A DNA stretch of 64,000 bases from Buxus sempervirens. Taxonomy: Eukaryota; Streptophyta; Magnoliopsida; Buxales; Buxaceae. The number at the start of each line of letters is the position of its first letter. Position 1 is the first letter of the stretch. The stretch lies in NCBI GenBank assembly GCA_947561395.2, contig OX387185.1:21829866-21893865 (forward strand), read 5' to 3'. The translations under genes and the position numbers were made by a program. Positions 11,965 to 23,895 of the stretch are shown piece after piece. Under the pieces are notes generated by a model that saw nothing but the letters and a program-made list of their open reading frames with translations, was not told the origin of the DNA and did not search any database.

Positions 11965-12119
11965 CTGAAAGATAAGATAGAAAGCAACTGCTTCAAAATC
12001 CACGGCATCTCATGTGTCATATAATAAGTGCATGCATGTGCGCATGTGTACAGTTCAACAATTTATATCAATTGTAATCAATAAACATTGTAATAAGTGT
12101 AACGGATCCCAAGCTTGTG

Positions 12120-12485
12120 TGGAGGATACAAGTTCCCTATCTCCAGGCCAAGGTGAACACAAGTCCACTACCTCCAACCGAGATGAACCGATCCATCTAC
12201 CCACCAAGACTTACTGCTGTGGAAGGCTTGTTCACTACCCCCAAATTGAGGTGAACAATGGTTCACTACCCCCAATTGAGGTGAATAGCACACATTGCCA
12301 ATCAATATTCTCTGTCATGATGAAGCCAGTTCATTGCCCCCAAATTGAGGTGAACACTCATTCACTACCCCCAATTGAGGTGAACGACATATATTGCTTA
12401 CCAATATTCACTGTTGCGATGGGGCCAATTCACTACCCCCAAATTGAGGTGAACGACGGTTCACTACCCCAATTGAGGTGAACTG
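12120..12485 (-). repeat. Tandem hairpin array in LTR 11587-14138
   Basis: At least six units of the type GTTCACTACCCCCA followed by TTGAGGTGAAC; each unit's GTTCAC and GTGAAC ends can pair. Flanked by GGGCCAATGCCC-type hairpin units at 12500-12700. Confidence 0.9.
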
Positions 12486-13563
12486 CCCAAGTAGAATGCC
12501 AAACACATGGGCCAATGCCCTAATTAAATCTCATGAACTTCTAGGCTACTGCCTTCTATACAATTTATGTCATGTGTGTAGGGCCGAAGCCCTCTATTCA
12601 ATAATTCTCAATGTACTTGGGGCCACTGCCCTTTGTGTCTCATGTTTCAAATAATGGGCCAAAGCCCTTGAGGTGATACAAATGTTATACGGGTCCAATA
12701 CCCTTCATACTATGTGTATAATACCATGCCAAAGCCCATCTGGTCATAGGTGGTGTACTCTTGTTGATGGTCAATGGTATAGGTTAGGTTTTCTACAAAT
12801 CCTACATCTCATGGCTCTTTGGGGCAACCTATGCCTCAACTCTTTGATACTTGTATATCTCGGTCTTGCTTCTTGATTCTTACTTCTAAGGGTTATTTGA
12901 GACGTGTTTGAGGTGGTGGATTCAAGTTATCTTACTTCTATCATTATCTAGGACAGAAACTCATTCTAGGTCCTTGGGCAAAACATACCCAAAATCTTGG
13001 TTATTTGAAATTTTGAGCTACTTCCTATTGGAACACCTTCTAGACACCTAACTCTCACTTATACATAAGTTGGATTTGAAAAAAAACAAAGGGTGGTTTA
13101 ATCTCGGCTAAAAGTGTAAATTTTAGAAATTCTGGTAAGGGCGCTCGATGGGTTGCTCGAACCGACTTTGAGCGGCTAGAAATTTCACTCTCGGGTTCTC
13201 TGTTTTGACCTCTCGCTAGAACAGTCACTCAAGTATTGCTCGAGCGGCCATGACTTAAAACTCTATCTAAGGCTACTCAAACTACCGCCTGATGACCGCT
13301 TGAGCAACTGCTCGAGCGGCTAGGTTTTCTCAGCAGCTCGCAAAATCTGACTTTTGGGGATTTTCTCAAATCTCGATTATTCTGGGTGTTTTTGGGCTCG
13401 AAATCTCTCCTAACATGTGTAGAAACCTACTACCTACAAAACTCCTCAAAGAAAACTCTCCTATTGGCCCTAGAACTCGTTTTCACATCTCAAACCTAAC
13501 ATTCATCTAAACATACGAAAATGGCCGAAATCTTGAAATAAGGGTTGGGGTGGTGTTGCTTAC

Positions 13564-13870
13564 CTCTTGCAAACACTTGAGCAAGTTCCTTAGCTCCTAA
13601 ATCAACCCACGAACAGCTCTTTAATTCCTTGGTTACTCGTTCCACCAATATCCACCAAGCAAATCCCCAACGAAAATCTCTTCCTTTGGCTCCTTCTTTT
13701 CTTTTGCTTGCCAACAACACTTCTAATGAGTTGGGATTAGATGGGGGACGAAAATGAGAAGGAAAGTGATGAGAAGGAGATGAAGAAATAAGAGTGTGGG
13801 AGAGAGAAGAGAGGAAAAAGGGTTTAGGCAAAGGGTTTAGTCGTATGGGGCTCTTTTGAGGTGTTTTCTT
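13564..13870 (-). other. Putative 5' exon frame of LTR-encoded small protein
   Basis: Open frame of about 102 codons on the minus strand that ends at a donor-like AGAG/GTAAGC. It contains PIRLNPLPKPFF, a Ser/Pro/His-rich middle, and TKELKSCSW with LAQVFAR before the donor. LTR A has similar stretches (PIRLKQPLLFILFF, TKELNRCYSW, LAWLITR) at 7540-7213, but with a frameshift between them. No ATG is seen in frame; the first possible start is GTG directly after a stop. That weakens a simple protein model and leaves open non-AUG initiation, an upstream exon, or a leader role. Confidence 0.35.
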
Positions 13871-14138
13871 CACTTAAGCAAAAGACTCCTCCACCAAACA
13901 CACTAATTTATGAGTTTGCCATTCTTCACCTATCCTACATTGCACAAGTCCAACACTTAGCTATTTTCTCACTTAGGGGATTTCATTTAACCAAATAAAA
14001 GTTTCTCACCTTCATAGGTTGCTGACAGCCCGCAGCTTAGCCACTTTGGTTGGCTTTAGGCTTGAGCTGCTCCAGCTTCACCTACACATCAAGCTCAATG
14101 GTTATGGTATGCTAGGGATATTGGAACAGGGTTTCACA

Positions 14139-14652
14139 AGAGTCGTCAGAAGAGTTATGCCAATACAAGAAGACATGATTTGGGTTTTGAAGTTGGTGAT
14201 CAAGTATTCTTGAAATTATCTCCATCTCGAGGGATCAAACGATTTGGCAAAAAGGGCAAATTGGCCCCAAGTTTTATAGTTCTTTTTGAGATAGTTGGCA
14301 CAGTGGGACCAGTAGCTTATCGGTTAGCATTACCTGCACAGTTGGAGGGCATTCATGATGAATTTCATGTGTCAAAGTTGAGGTGGTACGTGCATGATCC
14401 CATCCACATCATTCAGCATAAGCCACTAGTGGTGCATGAGGACTTGTCATATGAGGAGCATCTAGTTCAGATTTTGGATAGACAAGAGCAAGTCCTTCAT
14501 ACGAAGGTAATCCCAATAGTAAAGGTGTTCTAGCAGAATCATACAGTAGAAGATGTCAATTGGGAGCTGGAGTCGGAAATGAAGAAGAAGTATCCACATT
14601 TGTTTCCTGAATTGCAAGGTAAATTTCAAGGACGAAAATTTTCTTTTATGAG
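14139..14652 (+). pseudogene. Integrase C-terminus and chromodomain-like tail, element B
   Basis: Continuation of element B pol after the inserted LTR. Shows the GPY/F-like module (VGDQVFLKLSPSRGI, then KGKLAPSFIVLFEIV and EFHVSKLRWY) and a chromodomain-like end (ILDRQEQVLHTK, then IPIVKV, an in-frame TAG at 14531, and NWELESEMKKKYPHLF). This tail is the mark of the chromovirus branch and in working elements guides integration to marked chromatin. It ends just before a purine-rich tract and the 3' LTR. Confidence 0.9.
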
Positions 14653-14659
14653 GGGAGGA
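14648..14659 (+). other. Polypurine tract of element B
   Basis: TGAGGGGAGGA sits directly before the TG of the 3' LTR (14660), where plus-strand DNA synthesis is primed in LTR retrotransposons. Confidence 0.7.
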
Positions 14660-16972
14660 TGTCATACCCTGAAAATTTTTAGAAACTTTAATTAAATAAA
14701 ATTCAGTATTTTAATGAGGATTTTACTGAAAATTGGTAATGGAATATATAGGTGATCACATTGATGAAAGGGATCAGGAGTATGATGCAAACCCAACAGT
14801 TGGATCATGAAATAATGAGGTAAGAATTAACTTAAGAGTTATTTTTAAATCTGATTGGTTAGTGGTATGGAAGTTGGTAGAAGGGAGATGCATGGGATAA
14901 CAGGGATTAAAATAGGGTTTTATACGACTAATCGTATACCTATACCATACATAGTCCTTGGTGGCTGAAAGAAAAAGAAGAGAAACTGAGAGAGGAGAAG
15001 GAGAAAAACCATGGAGTTTTGCTGATCTTGAAGAGATCTACATTCCAGAAGGAATTGGGTTGCTGAAAAGGAAGAGATTAGAGCCTACAATAAGAAGAAA
15101 GACGAGGAAGAAGGAGACTTTGAACGATCAGAGGTAGGTAGCACACCTTTTTAGACGTTAAAGAGTTTTATGGATGTTTTGATCGTCTAGCATATTTTGA
15201 TGGTTTATATCTGAATAGTGTTGATTTTGATGTATATAATGTAATATATTGCATAGAAAACCAGTTTCGGATTAGGAATTAGCCACTGTATGTCGAGCGC
15301 TTGACATGATCGCTTGAGCGGTCCTGTCTAGTGACTCGCCTGTAAATCTTAGTTAAATAGTCGCCCAACTGATTGCCTAAGTGCCCACATTGAGCACCGG
15401 TCACTATTTTCTAATTAATTTAATGTGTGGACGTCCAACCAAATCGCCTAAGCACCTGGGTTGAGCGACCAACACAGATTCAGATTTTTTTTCTTCTGAA
15501 TTTTAAGAAAAATTTCAATATAGAATTATTTTTAATGATGTTAAGTATTTGAACCAACAAATATTAAGTGTTTACAACTGTTTCCATTGATATTTTGCTT
15601 TAAAAACAATTTAATGAGTAATTTAGGTTTGTTTGTTAAAAAGTTGTCTTATTTTGGATATACAATGATTTTTGGGCTATTTCACAATTTGATTTGAATT
15701 GATTGAAGAATTCTTACTCCGTATAATATATTTCAAAGTATCTTGACTACCGAAACTTTATTAGAAGAACTTCACACCATATTTATTATGTTGAGTTATT
15801 TTGGATAGAGTATTAGCTTTGGAAAACCCTATATGCCACTAGGCACTATTATTAAAATACATTTATTTGTGAGTGAGTTGTTATTAATGGTGGGCATAGC
15901 TGCATATGGATCCATAGGGTTAAGCTAGAGAGTGAAGCCGTTTTTCTTTGGTCGGATACTCCGAGTTTGTGTTCGCGTTTTCTTTGCAAGTTAGTTTGCA
16001 TTGGGGGGTTTTCATGTCAATAGAGTCTCATTTCAGATACTGGCTGCTGGTGAGTACCCTGTATGTCTGGATTAGCGGCCATCCCCGTGTTCAGATTTCA
16101 GGAGCTGCATGCTTGGTTGGTACATGCCAAATTCCGTATTTCAGATATCGTTGCTGGTACGTGAGTTTTGTGCACAATAAGCTAATGTCTAGGCCTCATA
16201 TCTCAGATTTCATTCGGGTTTGAGGATTATTACGTGCTTCACTCATAAGTTGCATGGTGGCGTAATGGATGGAGAGTTTCTTGTTAAAGTTATGTTTGTC
16301 TTCATGAGTCCTACAATGATATATGATGGTTTAGTTTTGGTTTTGCTTATTATACCTTTGTGTTGAAAATCATGTTGATGAGAAAGATTATATCTGCTGA
16401 GATGCTTTTATTTGATTACTGTTTTATTTGTCGAGATTGTATCCTGTTTTCTTCTTTACTTTATCGAGCATGAAAGAATGATTATTTTTTATGTATAAAC
16501 TGTTTATTCATGAATAGTGTTACCTACTGGGATATTCGTATCTCATTCGTGTTTTGTTTTGATTTGTTTTTCAGCTGATCCGCGTGAAGGAGACTTGGGG
16601 TTTGGTTCTTAGGGCGAGTTTGCTGATTTTCTCCCAGAGGATTATTACCATCCTGAGTAGTTATTGTTTTGAAGTTGATACAGATGATAAATACCTTTGA
16701 TTTCTTGTTTGTTTATTTTATGGATTGGATGATTATGAGAGTGAGAGTGATAGAACCTATTTACCAGACTTTGATTTATTTTGATGTGATGGTTTGGAGG
16801 ACACTTTTATCCACGCTTGTTGGTTTTTATTGATGATAAACTTTCGCACTCTGATATTAATTGTTGAATGAATTATATTTGATTGTCTGGTAATTAGATG
16901 CTTTGGGCCCAATAGCACTTCGGATTCAAGTTGGGTGCCTGTTTTGCATTGACCCGATTTCGGGGTGTTACA
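14660..16972 (+). mobile_element. 3' LTR of element B
   Basis: A 2313-bp LTR from TGTCATACCCTG to CGGGGTGTTACA. Contains a purine-rich stretch (14965-15125), donor-like AGAG/GTAGGTAGCA at 15133, TCGAGCGCTTGA-type block (15290-15475), GGGATATTCGTATCTC hairpin (16530-16545) and acceptor TTTTTCAG at 16574 with a short frame to 16660. That frame reads REGDLGFGS, then a TAG where the 5' LTR copy has CAG, then GEFADFLPEDYYHPE-stop. Comparison with 7878-8475 shows many C-to-T/G-to-A type differences, so the insertion is old. Confidence 0.9.
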
Positions 16973-18588
16973 AAAGGAATTAACGTGGTCACTCAATCCA
17001 CTTTTCATGATGTACAGACATCAAAACCTTAATTTATGATTTACAATATCGGACGAGAAACCCAAAGCTACTATCTAAGTAGATTGTTTATGCAACAAAC
17101 AATGAAATAGAAATAGAAAGCCTTATGAACAAAACAATGAAATCCATCTGTAGAAACGATTGAACAAGGCTATAATGCCGAATCCAATTTGTGCAAAGAT
17201 AAATAGAAACGAATCATTCTAGAAGTGATAATATTTTCCTATAACCACAGAAATAGAAAGCCCTTCTAAACAAAATAATGAATTACAAACATCTTGGTAA
17301 ATGCAGGCAAAGGCACCTATAACAAAAAAACAAACAAATCAAATCAAAGTATAAAGAGATGGATGCAAAGGAAGAACACATACAACGGGCAAATACATTG
17401 CAACTAAAACAGATAAGTTAACAGATAAGAAGAGATGGCGATGGAAACATTGGTGATTAGGGCTTTTTGTTCATAGAATAAATTTATTAAATTAAAATCT
17501 ACACACCTCTTAATGGTGACAAAATTGGCAGCAATCGACGATGGCTGATGAAAATGAGAATCCTGATGACTCAAGTGGACGGCAACAAAATCCCCGACGG
17601 CGATGGCTAGTGGACGGCGAGATCAACGGCATGACAGTGAACGAATAAAAAGAACAGGAACGGGTGTGCACAGAAGGAAGGGTTCTGAACGACAGTGAAT
17701 GATGAAGACGAAAGGTTGTGGTCGTGGCGAGCTTATGTGCCTTTCCTTGTCATTCCGATTCGCAATGAGATTTGTGCACCTACGGACCATTCTTGTTGCT
17801 TGGGACTATGCTCGACTAGTCTAAGGGTTGGAGACAACAACCCATCTCTCTTTAGATGAGCAAACAGGGGAACATCTCACGTGTTTCCCTCTCTTATAAA
17901 CAGGGGCAATTTTGCCATTTGCAAAAGGCCAACAGTCCACTAACCCTACGGAGCAATTAAATTTGAATAGTGGACTGTTTCTTCAATTCTAGATCTTAGT
18001 GGCATGTTTTTATAAATATTCTTGAAAAGTGAACCTTTTCCATAATTTTCCCTAAATTTTTCCTTAAAATATGCGAAGAAAAAAGAAAAGTAAACCTTTA
18101 ATATAGACGGATTCTTAAACTTAAATTTTATTTAGGAGACTAGGGTAAACCATTTTCCAAAATTTTCTTTGCTATTTACAGTCCAATATAAATCAATATA
18201 ACGTTTAAGCCCATTAAATATCACATGATTTATGAAAAATAATTCGAAAATAAAATATACCTTAAATACAATAACAACTAATTTTTATAAGGACAAACAC
18301 CTGTACACGACGTTTCCTTTCCCGATAGAAGCCCTCAAAATGTTCTTACAACTTCAATTTCTAGTACGGTAGTGCCTAAACAAACGGTCAGCCTACACTC
18401 CAAGCAAATCCTCTAAAAATAGTATATGAACGAAATCATGGTTATGAACGCAGAAATGCCAGCCAAAAACGCATGGCACGGCTACACACTGTATCTTCGG
18501 ATAAAAGTTGTTAGGATATCCCCGTTATCGGTGAAAGTCAAATTCCTTTTAGAGCTTCATCCAATTTGGGATCGGAGTAAAGAAGGAT
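16973..18588. other. Upstream region of the sugar transporter gene, no gene confirmed
   Basis: About 1.6 kb without a recognisable reading frame. It is one of the few stretches not assigned to a transposon. On the minus strand there is a TTTATAAGAG box at about 17897-17888 followed by sequence with a 5'-leader look (GC-richer, CGCCGTCG runs at 17640-17560), so a divergent transcript is possible but unproven. An inverted repeat at 17931-17979 lies next to it. Promoter elements of the transporter should be within the last few hundred bases. Confidence 0.4.
17931..17979. repeat. Perfect 12-bp inverted repeat with 25-nt loop
   Basis: AACAGTCCACTA at 17931-17942 and its exact reverse complement TAGTGGACTGTT at 17968-17979. 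It could form a hairpin or bind a dimeric factor. It lies about 650 bp upstream of the transporter TATA box, and next to the possible minus-strand box near 17890. Confidence 0.7.
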
Positions 18589-18596
18589 TATAAAAG
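18589..18596 (+). promoter_or_regulatory. TATA box of the sugar transporter gene
   Basis: TATAAAAG lies 94 bp before the ATG at 18683. With the usual 25-35 bp spacing, transcription would start near 18620, giving a 5' leader of about 60 bases with no upstream ATG. Confidence 0.65.
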
Positions 18597-18682
18597 GATT
18601 GGTCTTAAACAACAAATCCAAATTCTTCAGGTCCCTTTGTAGCTTAGGTCAAGGGCGGAAGACTTTACTGGTTTGTTGCACC

Positions 18683-20952
18683 ATGGCAGGAGGAGGCTTT
18701 GTTTCGCAGGGAAATGGAAAAAACCATGGTGGGAAGGTGACTGCATTCGTGATAATGACTTGTTTAGTGGCTGCCACAGGTGGCCTTATCTTCGGTTATG
18801 ATCTAGGGATTTCAGGTAACAAACAGTTTGTGAAAACACTTTGTGCTCACAAAATTGAATCTGGGTTATTTTATGTAGGCTAATGGCGTTTTTTTGTTGT
18901 TTATTTTGTAGGAGGGGTGACTTCCATGGATGTGTTCTTGAAGAAGTTCTTCCCATCTGTGTACCATAAAATGACTGATGAAACCAGTCATGAGAACCAG
19001 TATTGCAAGTTTGATAGCCAGTTGCTAACAAGCTTCACGTCTTCCCTCTACATTGCCGCACTTGTAGCTTCCTTCTTTGCTTCTGCCACAACTAGGGTCT
19101 TTGGCCGAAAGATCTCCATGTGCTTTGGGGGTCTAGTGTTTCTCGTTGGCTCCATCGTTAATGGTGCTGCAATCAACGTTGAACTGCTCATCATAGGTAG
19201 ATTACTGCTGGGTATAGGAGTTGGATTCGCTAATCAGGTATAGAAAGTTTTATTAGATTAATCAATACTGCGAAGCTTCAGCTACAATTCAATCTAATTA
19301 CAGTGTTTGCTGTGTAACTCTAACTATATATGCAGTCTGTTCCTGTTTATTTATCTGAAATGGCACCTGCAAAACTAAGAGGAGCACTCAACATGGGCTT
19401 CCAAATGGCCATTACAATTGGCATTCTAGTGGCAAACCTTGTGAACTACGGCACAAACAAGATCAAGGGAGGATATGGGTGGAGAATTTCCTTAGCTCTT
19501 GCTGCTGTCCCAGCCATTATAATGACAGTAGGTTCCATTTTCCTACCAGAAACCCCCAACTCCCTCATTCAGAGAGGGAAGGGGGATAATGCCAAGGCCA
19601 TGTTGCAAAAGATAAGGGGCACCAAAGAAGTTGAAGATGAGTTCCAAGACCTTATTGAGGCTAGTGATGCATCAAAGGAAGTGCAACATCCATGGAAGAA
19701 CATCATGCAGCCAAGATATAGGCCTCAGCTTATCATGTCTATCTTTATCCCATTCTTCCAGCAGCTTACTGGCATCAATGTGATCATGTTTTATGCCCCG
19801 GTCCTCTTTAAGACCTTGGGATTTGAGGATGATGCGTCGCTTATGTCTGCTGTGATCACTGGCCTTGTAAATGTCTTCGCCACGCTAGTGTCAATCTTCA
19901 CGGTCGATAAGTACGGGAGAAGATTCTTGTTCCTTGAAGGTGGCATTCAGATGCTCATCTGCCAGGTATATTCTATATCCCATTGCTTGTGAGTTGTCTT
20001 AGTTCTATCTAGTGATCGTTTTTTCCCTCTTTTTTCTAAAGACTCAATAAGCTATTAGAAAGCTTGGTCAATTTTTTTTTGTTTTTTAAGTTTATTAGAT
20101 CAAATACTTTATGGTCAGCATTATTTGAATTAAGTGTTAGTCAAGATTATCAGTTTTTAGTAGTTTTAGCTAGTGTTTTCTTTAGTCCAACATTAGGCAG
20201 AAATGAGAACAATCCCTAGTTAAGTTACTTATAACTAGACCATCCTATTCAAGTTTATTATAAATTAAACAAATGACAAATTATTTTAAATCAAATTTGG
20301 ATTCTTAATTTTTCAAATTCGGATTCTTAATTTTTCATATTATTTTAAAATTAATTTTTCAAATCTGGATACTTGTTTATCTGGCTTGTCCAAGCTTTAA
20401 AACCTCTAGTGTTACGATACTAGAATATTAGATCGGTTTAGTCATATAAAAAATGAATTTCTTATACTCAATCTTCTGTTGTAGATTGCCATTGGCGTCA
20501 TCCTTGGCATAAAGTTTGGTATTGCTGGTGAGGGTCACATGTCAAAGGGCTATTCTGATGTCGTTTTGATCTTAATTTGCTTGTACGTTGCTGCATTTGC
20601 ATGGTCATGGGGTCCACTAGGGTGGTTGGTCCCTAGTGAGATCTTTCCTTTGGAGATAAGATCAGCTGGACAAGCCATCACTGTCTCTGTAAACATGTTT
20701 TTCACTTTCATCATTGCTCAAGCCTTTCTCGCAATGCTTTGCCACATGAAGTTTGGTCTCTTTTTCGTTTTTGCTGGGTTTGTTTTCCTAATGACCCTTT
20801 TCATTTTCTTCCTTTTACCCGAGACAAAGAATGTACCTATTGAAGAGATGAATAGAGTGTGGAAGCGACATTGGTTTTGGGGAAAATACGTGCCAGATGA
20901 AGTTATAATTGGTGATAGTGTACAGTTGTCAAAGAGCAATCTTGTTGCCTAA
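18683..20952 (+). CDS. Sugar transport protein (STP family monosaccharide/H+ symporter)
   Basis: Plasma-membrane hexose/proton symporter of the major facilitator superfamily. Four exons, all GT-AG: 18683-18815, 18912-19237, 19336-19965, 20485-20952; 1557 nt, 518 residues, the usual STP length. Landmarks: [12 protein letters not shown] in TM1 with Asp40 (the proton-coupling Asp of STPs), GRK after TM3 (109-111), Arg141 in [14 protein letters not shown] closing the first half, QQLTGIN in TM7 (sugar binding), [18 protein letters not shown] in TM10, [11 protein letters not shown] at the end of TM12. Cys76 and Cys449 match the disulfide that clamps the STP lid domain. Start chosen from CACCATGG context and N-terminal match (MAGGGF). 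Introns are short and the frame is clean, so this is an active-looking gene, the only host gene here. Exact member (HEX6-like or STP10/13-like) is not settled. Confidence 0.96.
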
Positions 20953-21147
20953 AGGATACATATACAATGATGTTAGATGGAACAGTAGTTTTGGAAGTTG
21001 GAATTTCTTTGAGTACAAATTGGAAAATGATAGCAAAAAGCAGGAAAACAAATTGTACCATTTTGTTATACCTCATTTTTTTGTATTTTAGAGCTCACAA
21101 TGAATCCACTCTGTACATAACTTCACATTCCATAAAATTTTCTTTTC
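20953..21147 (+). other. 3' flank / probable 3' UTR of the transporter gene
   Basis: AT-rich sequence after the stop codon. No canonical AATAAA is seen; T-rich stretches at 21060-21090 could hold the cleavage site. Nothing else is recognisable. Confidence 0.4.
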
Positions 21148-21284
21148 TCTTGTTTGGTTTAGATGAAGGAAAAAGAGATTTTCTCTTCAAAATTTCTCTC
21201 TAGCTTTCTCTCCAATGTAAAAAATTTTCTCTCCAAAAATGTAAGAATTTTGACAGAAAAGAAAATTCACCATCACTTATCACT

Positions 21285-21354
21285 ATTCACACCACCCACC
21301 CACCCCACCACTAGCACTATCCACCATCACTACAACCTACCACCCATCACCACC
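21285..21354 (+). repeat. CCACC/CCATCA microsatellite, left part
   Basis: Degenerate ACC/ATC trinucleotide tract cut by the LTR at 21355 and continued at 23681. Confidence 0.85.
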
Positions 21355-23680
21355 TGTGAGACACGGGAAAAATCACCGGGATGATTTCCCCTCCATTAGC
21401 ACACGGGCTCAACGCAAAATTGGGAGAGTCGCCACCATTCAGAATTTTGTGGTGTGAATGGACACCAAAAAGTTCAAAAATAGCTAAAAGGCAAATTCTA
21501 GAGTAAAAATAACTCTACTTGAAAATCAAATCTAGATATGGGTAAGGGGATTAGATTATGAACGGGGGAAGGTGTTAGGCACCCCCATTCACCCACACAA
21601 GGTAGTTGCCAAGTGTTTGTTCATGCAAAAAAGATAAGAAAGCTTGCTAAAAATCATTTAAAACATTGGAAAAGAATTAAGCCAATGTGTGATATTTTCA
21701 CATGAGGAATCCAAATGGATTCTAGATCCTCTTTTATGTCAATATCATTTCTGGAATATCAACAAAAATGGAAATCCAAAGCAAAAGTTGCACAAAACCA
21801 AGTTGAGTTAAATCCGGAAAATTCGGTGAAAAGTAATGCCATTGGTCTTGAAATCATTCAAAATCAATTTTAAATTGAATCAAACCAAATCCATTTGAAA
21901 GATCATGGTAAATAAGAGACTCATGCAAAATTTCAAGTAAATCCGGTTGAAATCCTAAGAGTTATGCTCCTTTAAAGTTGCTGCTGGGGAAAATCAAAAG
22001 TGATAAGCATGCAAGTTTGGAAAATCACCTAGAAAAATCCACTCCATAAAAATCCAGGAAATTTGATGTGATTGAAGTTTGTATAGCCATCTTTCAAATG
22101 AAACTAGCCTCATACAAAAATTCATTCGGATGTGCCTTGGGTGGTCTCCCGAACAGGCCCCAAAGATCACAAATTTACCCAGAAAAGTACTGATGAGCAG
22201 TTCTGAGTAAATCTATTACCAATAGTACAAATGGAGTCAAAAAATTATGAAACCAACTAAATTTGAAAATAGACTCATAAAGGAGTGCCTAGAAACAAAA
22301 ATCACTCGGATCGGATTTAAAACGAACACATGGCGCTCCGTCGAAGTGACAAGTTCCGTATTTAAACCTGAACTGTCCAATCAACTTCGACAGAGAGGTG
22401 TCAAAAATCCGCTTGATTAAAATTAATAAAATTTGGTAGGCATAAACTAGACAGCCTCACCTTTCCCATGGTTCTAAAATCACTCCAAAATTCATCAAGA
22501 CGATGAAGTTATGAGTGTCCAAAGTAGGGGTACAGTTGCTATCAAGTTAAGCCTTTTTTGAACAAAACCAACTCAAAACTGTGATAAAGTGTGTGTGATT
22601 CGTGCAAGATGAATCCAAATCTTTTAAAAACCTTTTAAAAACATTCCAGAATTGATTGAGGCCATTTATTTCAAATTTATCACAATAAATGTAATAAACC
22701 CAAAATATGAGCCTATCCCGCCAAAACGGGTGCAATGTATGTGTAAGTGAAAATCATTCAAGAACAATATAATAACATAGCATGCATTCTCATTCATTTA
22801 AAATAGGGTTCTAAAAGCAACCTATGGTTCCGTTCCATTATCGTTTCCCTTAGTTCTCTCTCCCCGTTAAACACGGTTCTTCAAGATAATCTTGGGGTAC
22901 TTTGAATATGAAACGGGCTTCAAAGATTCAAAAGGCTTTATTCTAAACAGGTTCTAGTACTAGGGTCAATCCCCAGTCTCGTTTCTCCTAGATCCCGCCT
23001 TCACGTTTTACGGCTAGGGGGAGTCTTGAGATACTTTGAGTGGGGGAAGGATTTTCATACACACAAAAAGGCCTTATTCTACAGAAAGGTAGAAGAAGAG
23101 ATCTAGATCTAGAAATGTAAAATAGAAAATAAAAGATAAGTTTGAGGCTTACCTAAGTTCTGGAAGCAATTCTGCAGCGGTTTCCCTCTTCACTCGGAGC
23201 TCTTCTTGGCAAGAATTATTGGCAAGAGAATTAATGGCCATTTGCTTAAGGAGGAGCCTCCTATTTATAGGCAAAGGTTAGGGTTAGGGTTGGTGAGAAT
23301 GGTAGACACAACATAATGTCTATAGTCCATCAACCTTAACCCTAAGGCTATTTCCGAGATTTCCCCTCATTTAATGAAGGACGTGATGGTAAAAGTGAAA
23401 AGCTCTCGGAAAACCCTAATTTTGAGCAAAACTAATGTATCCGACATATCAGGCCGGATACACAAGTGCCTTAATGTATCCGGCCTATGATATCGGATAC
23501 ACTGAGGTCTGCCTGTATCCGGTATGTTCCATCGGATACAAAGAAAAACACTTGTATCCGGCCTGAGTTGCCAGATACAAGGAAAAAACTCATTTTCTTA
23601 AATTATGTGCTGGCCTTCAAGAAGATAAGGATTTTTTATGATTATCGATCATTTTGACAGTGCAATTTGGGGTGTCTACA
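21355..23680 (-). mobile_element. Solo LTR in the microsatellite, TSD CCACC
   Basis: A 2326-bp LTR; on the minus strand TGTAGACACCCC to CCGTGTCTCACA. Flanked by CCACC at 21350-21354 and 23681-23685, although in a CCACC-rich tract this match is less telling than elsewhere. Minus-strand TATAAATAG at 23269-23261. It carries GGGGAAGGTGTTAGGCACCC (21565-21585), a stretch I recall from Tat/Ogre-type plant LTRs, and repeated TGTATCCGG units at 23425-23580. It lacks the hairpin/short-frame module of the chromovirus LTRs. Confidence 0.85.
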
Positions 23681-23895
23681 CCACCACCCATCACCACCAC
23701 TACCCACCACCACCCACCATTGCCAACCACCAACCACCACCCACCCACCACCACCACTAGCCGCCACCACCACCCACCACCAACTAGCCGCCACCATCTC
23801 CCACTACCACCACTAGCCGCCACCACCATCACCCGCCAACACCACCACCCACTATCGCCCGCCACCACCACCCACCGCTCACTATCTCAACCCAT
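23681..23895 (+). repeat. CCACCA microsatellite, right part
   Basis: About 215 bp of CCACCA/CCGCCACCA units, the continuation of 21285-21354. Frames through it are artefacts of the triplet repeat. Confidence 0.95.

Larger units (their letters stand above)
11587..14138 (-). mobile_element. Solo LTR in integrase of element B, TSD AGAGT
   Basis: A 2552-bp minus-strand LTR (plus-strand ends TGTCACGCCCTGG and GGGTTTCACA), flanked by AGAGT at 11582-11586 and 14139-14143. Excising it and one repeat restores the frame between the integrase core and its C-terminal part. In element orientation: purine-rich segment with an open frame (13870-13564), donor-like AGAG/GTAAGC at 13564, GCTCGAGCG-rich block (13320-13140), GGGC...GCCC hairpin units (12700-12500), at least six tandem units of the type TTCACTACCCCCA...GAGGTGAAC (12480-12120), and the acceptor plus short frame at 11967-11858. 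Confidence 0.95.
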
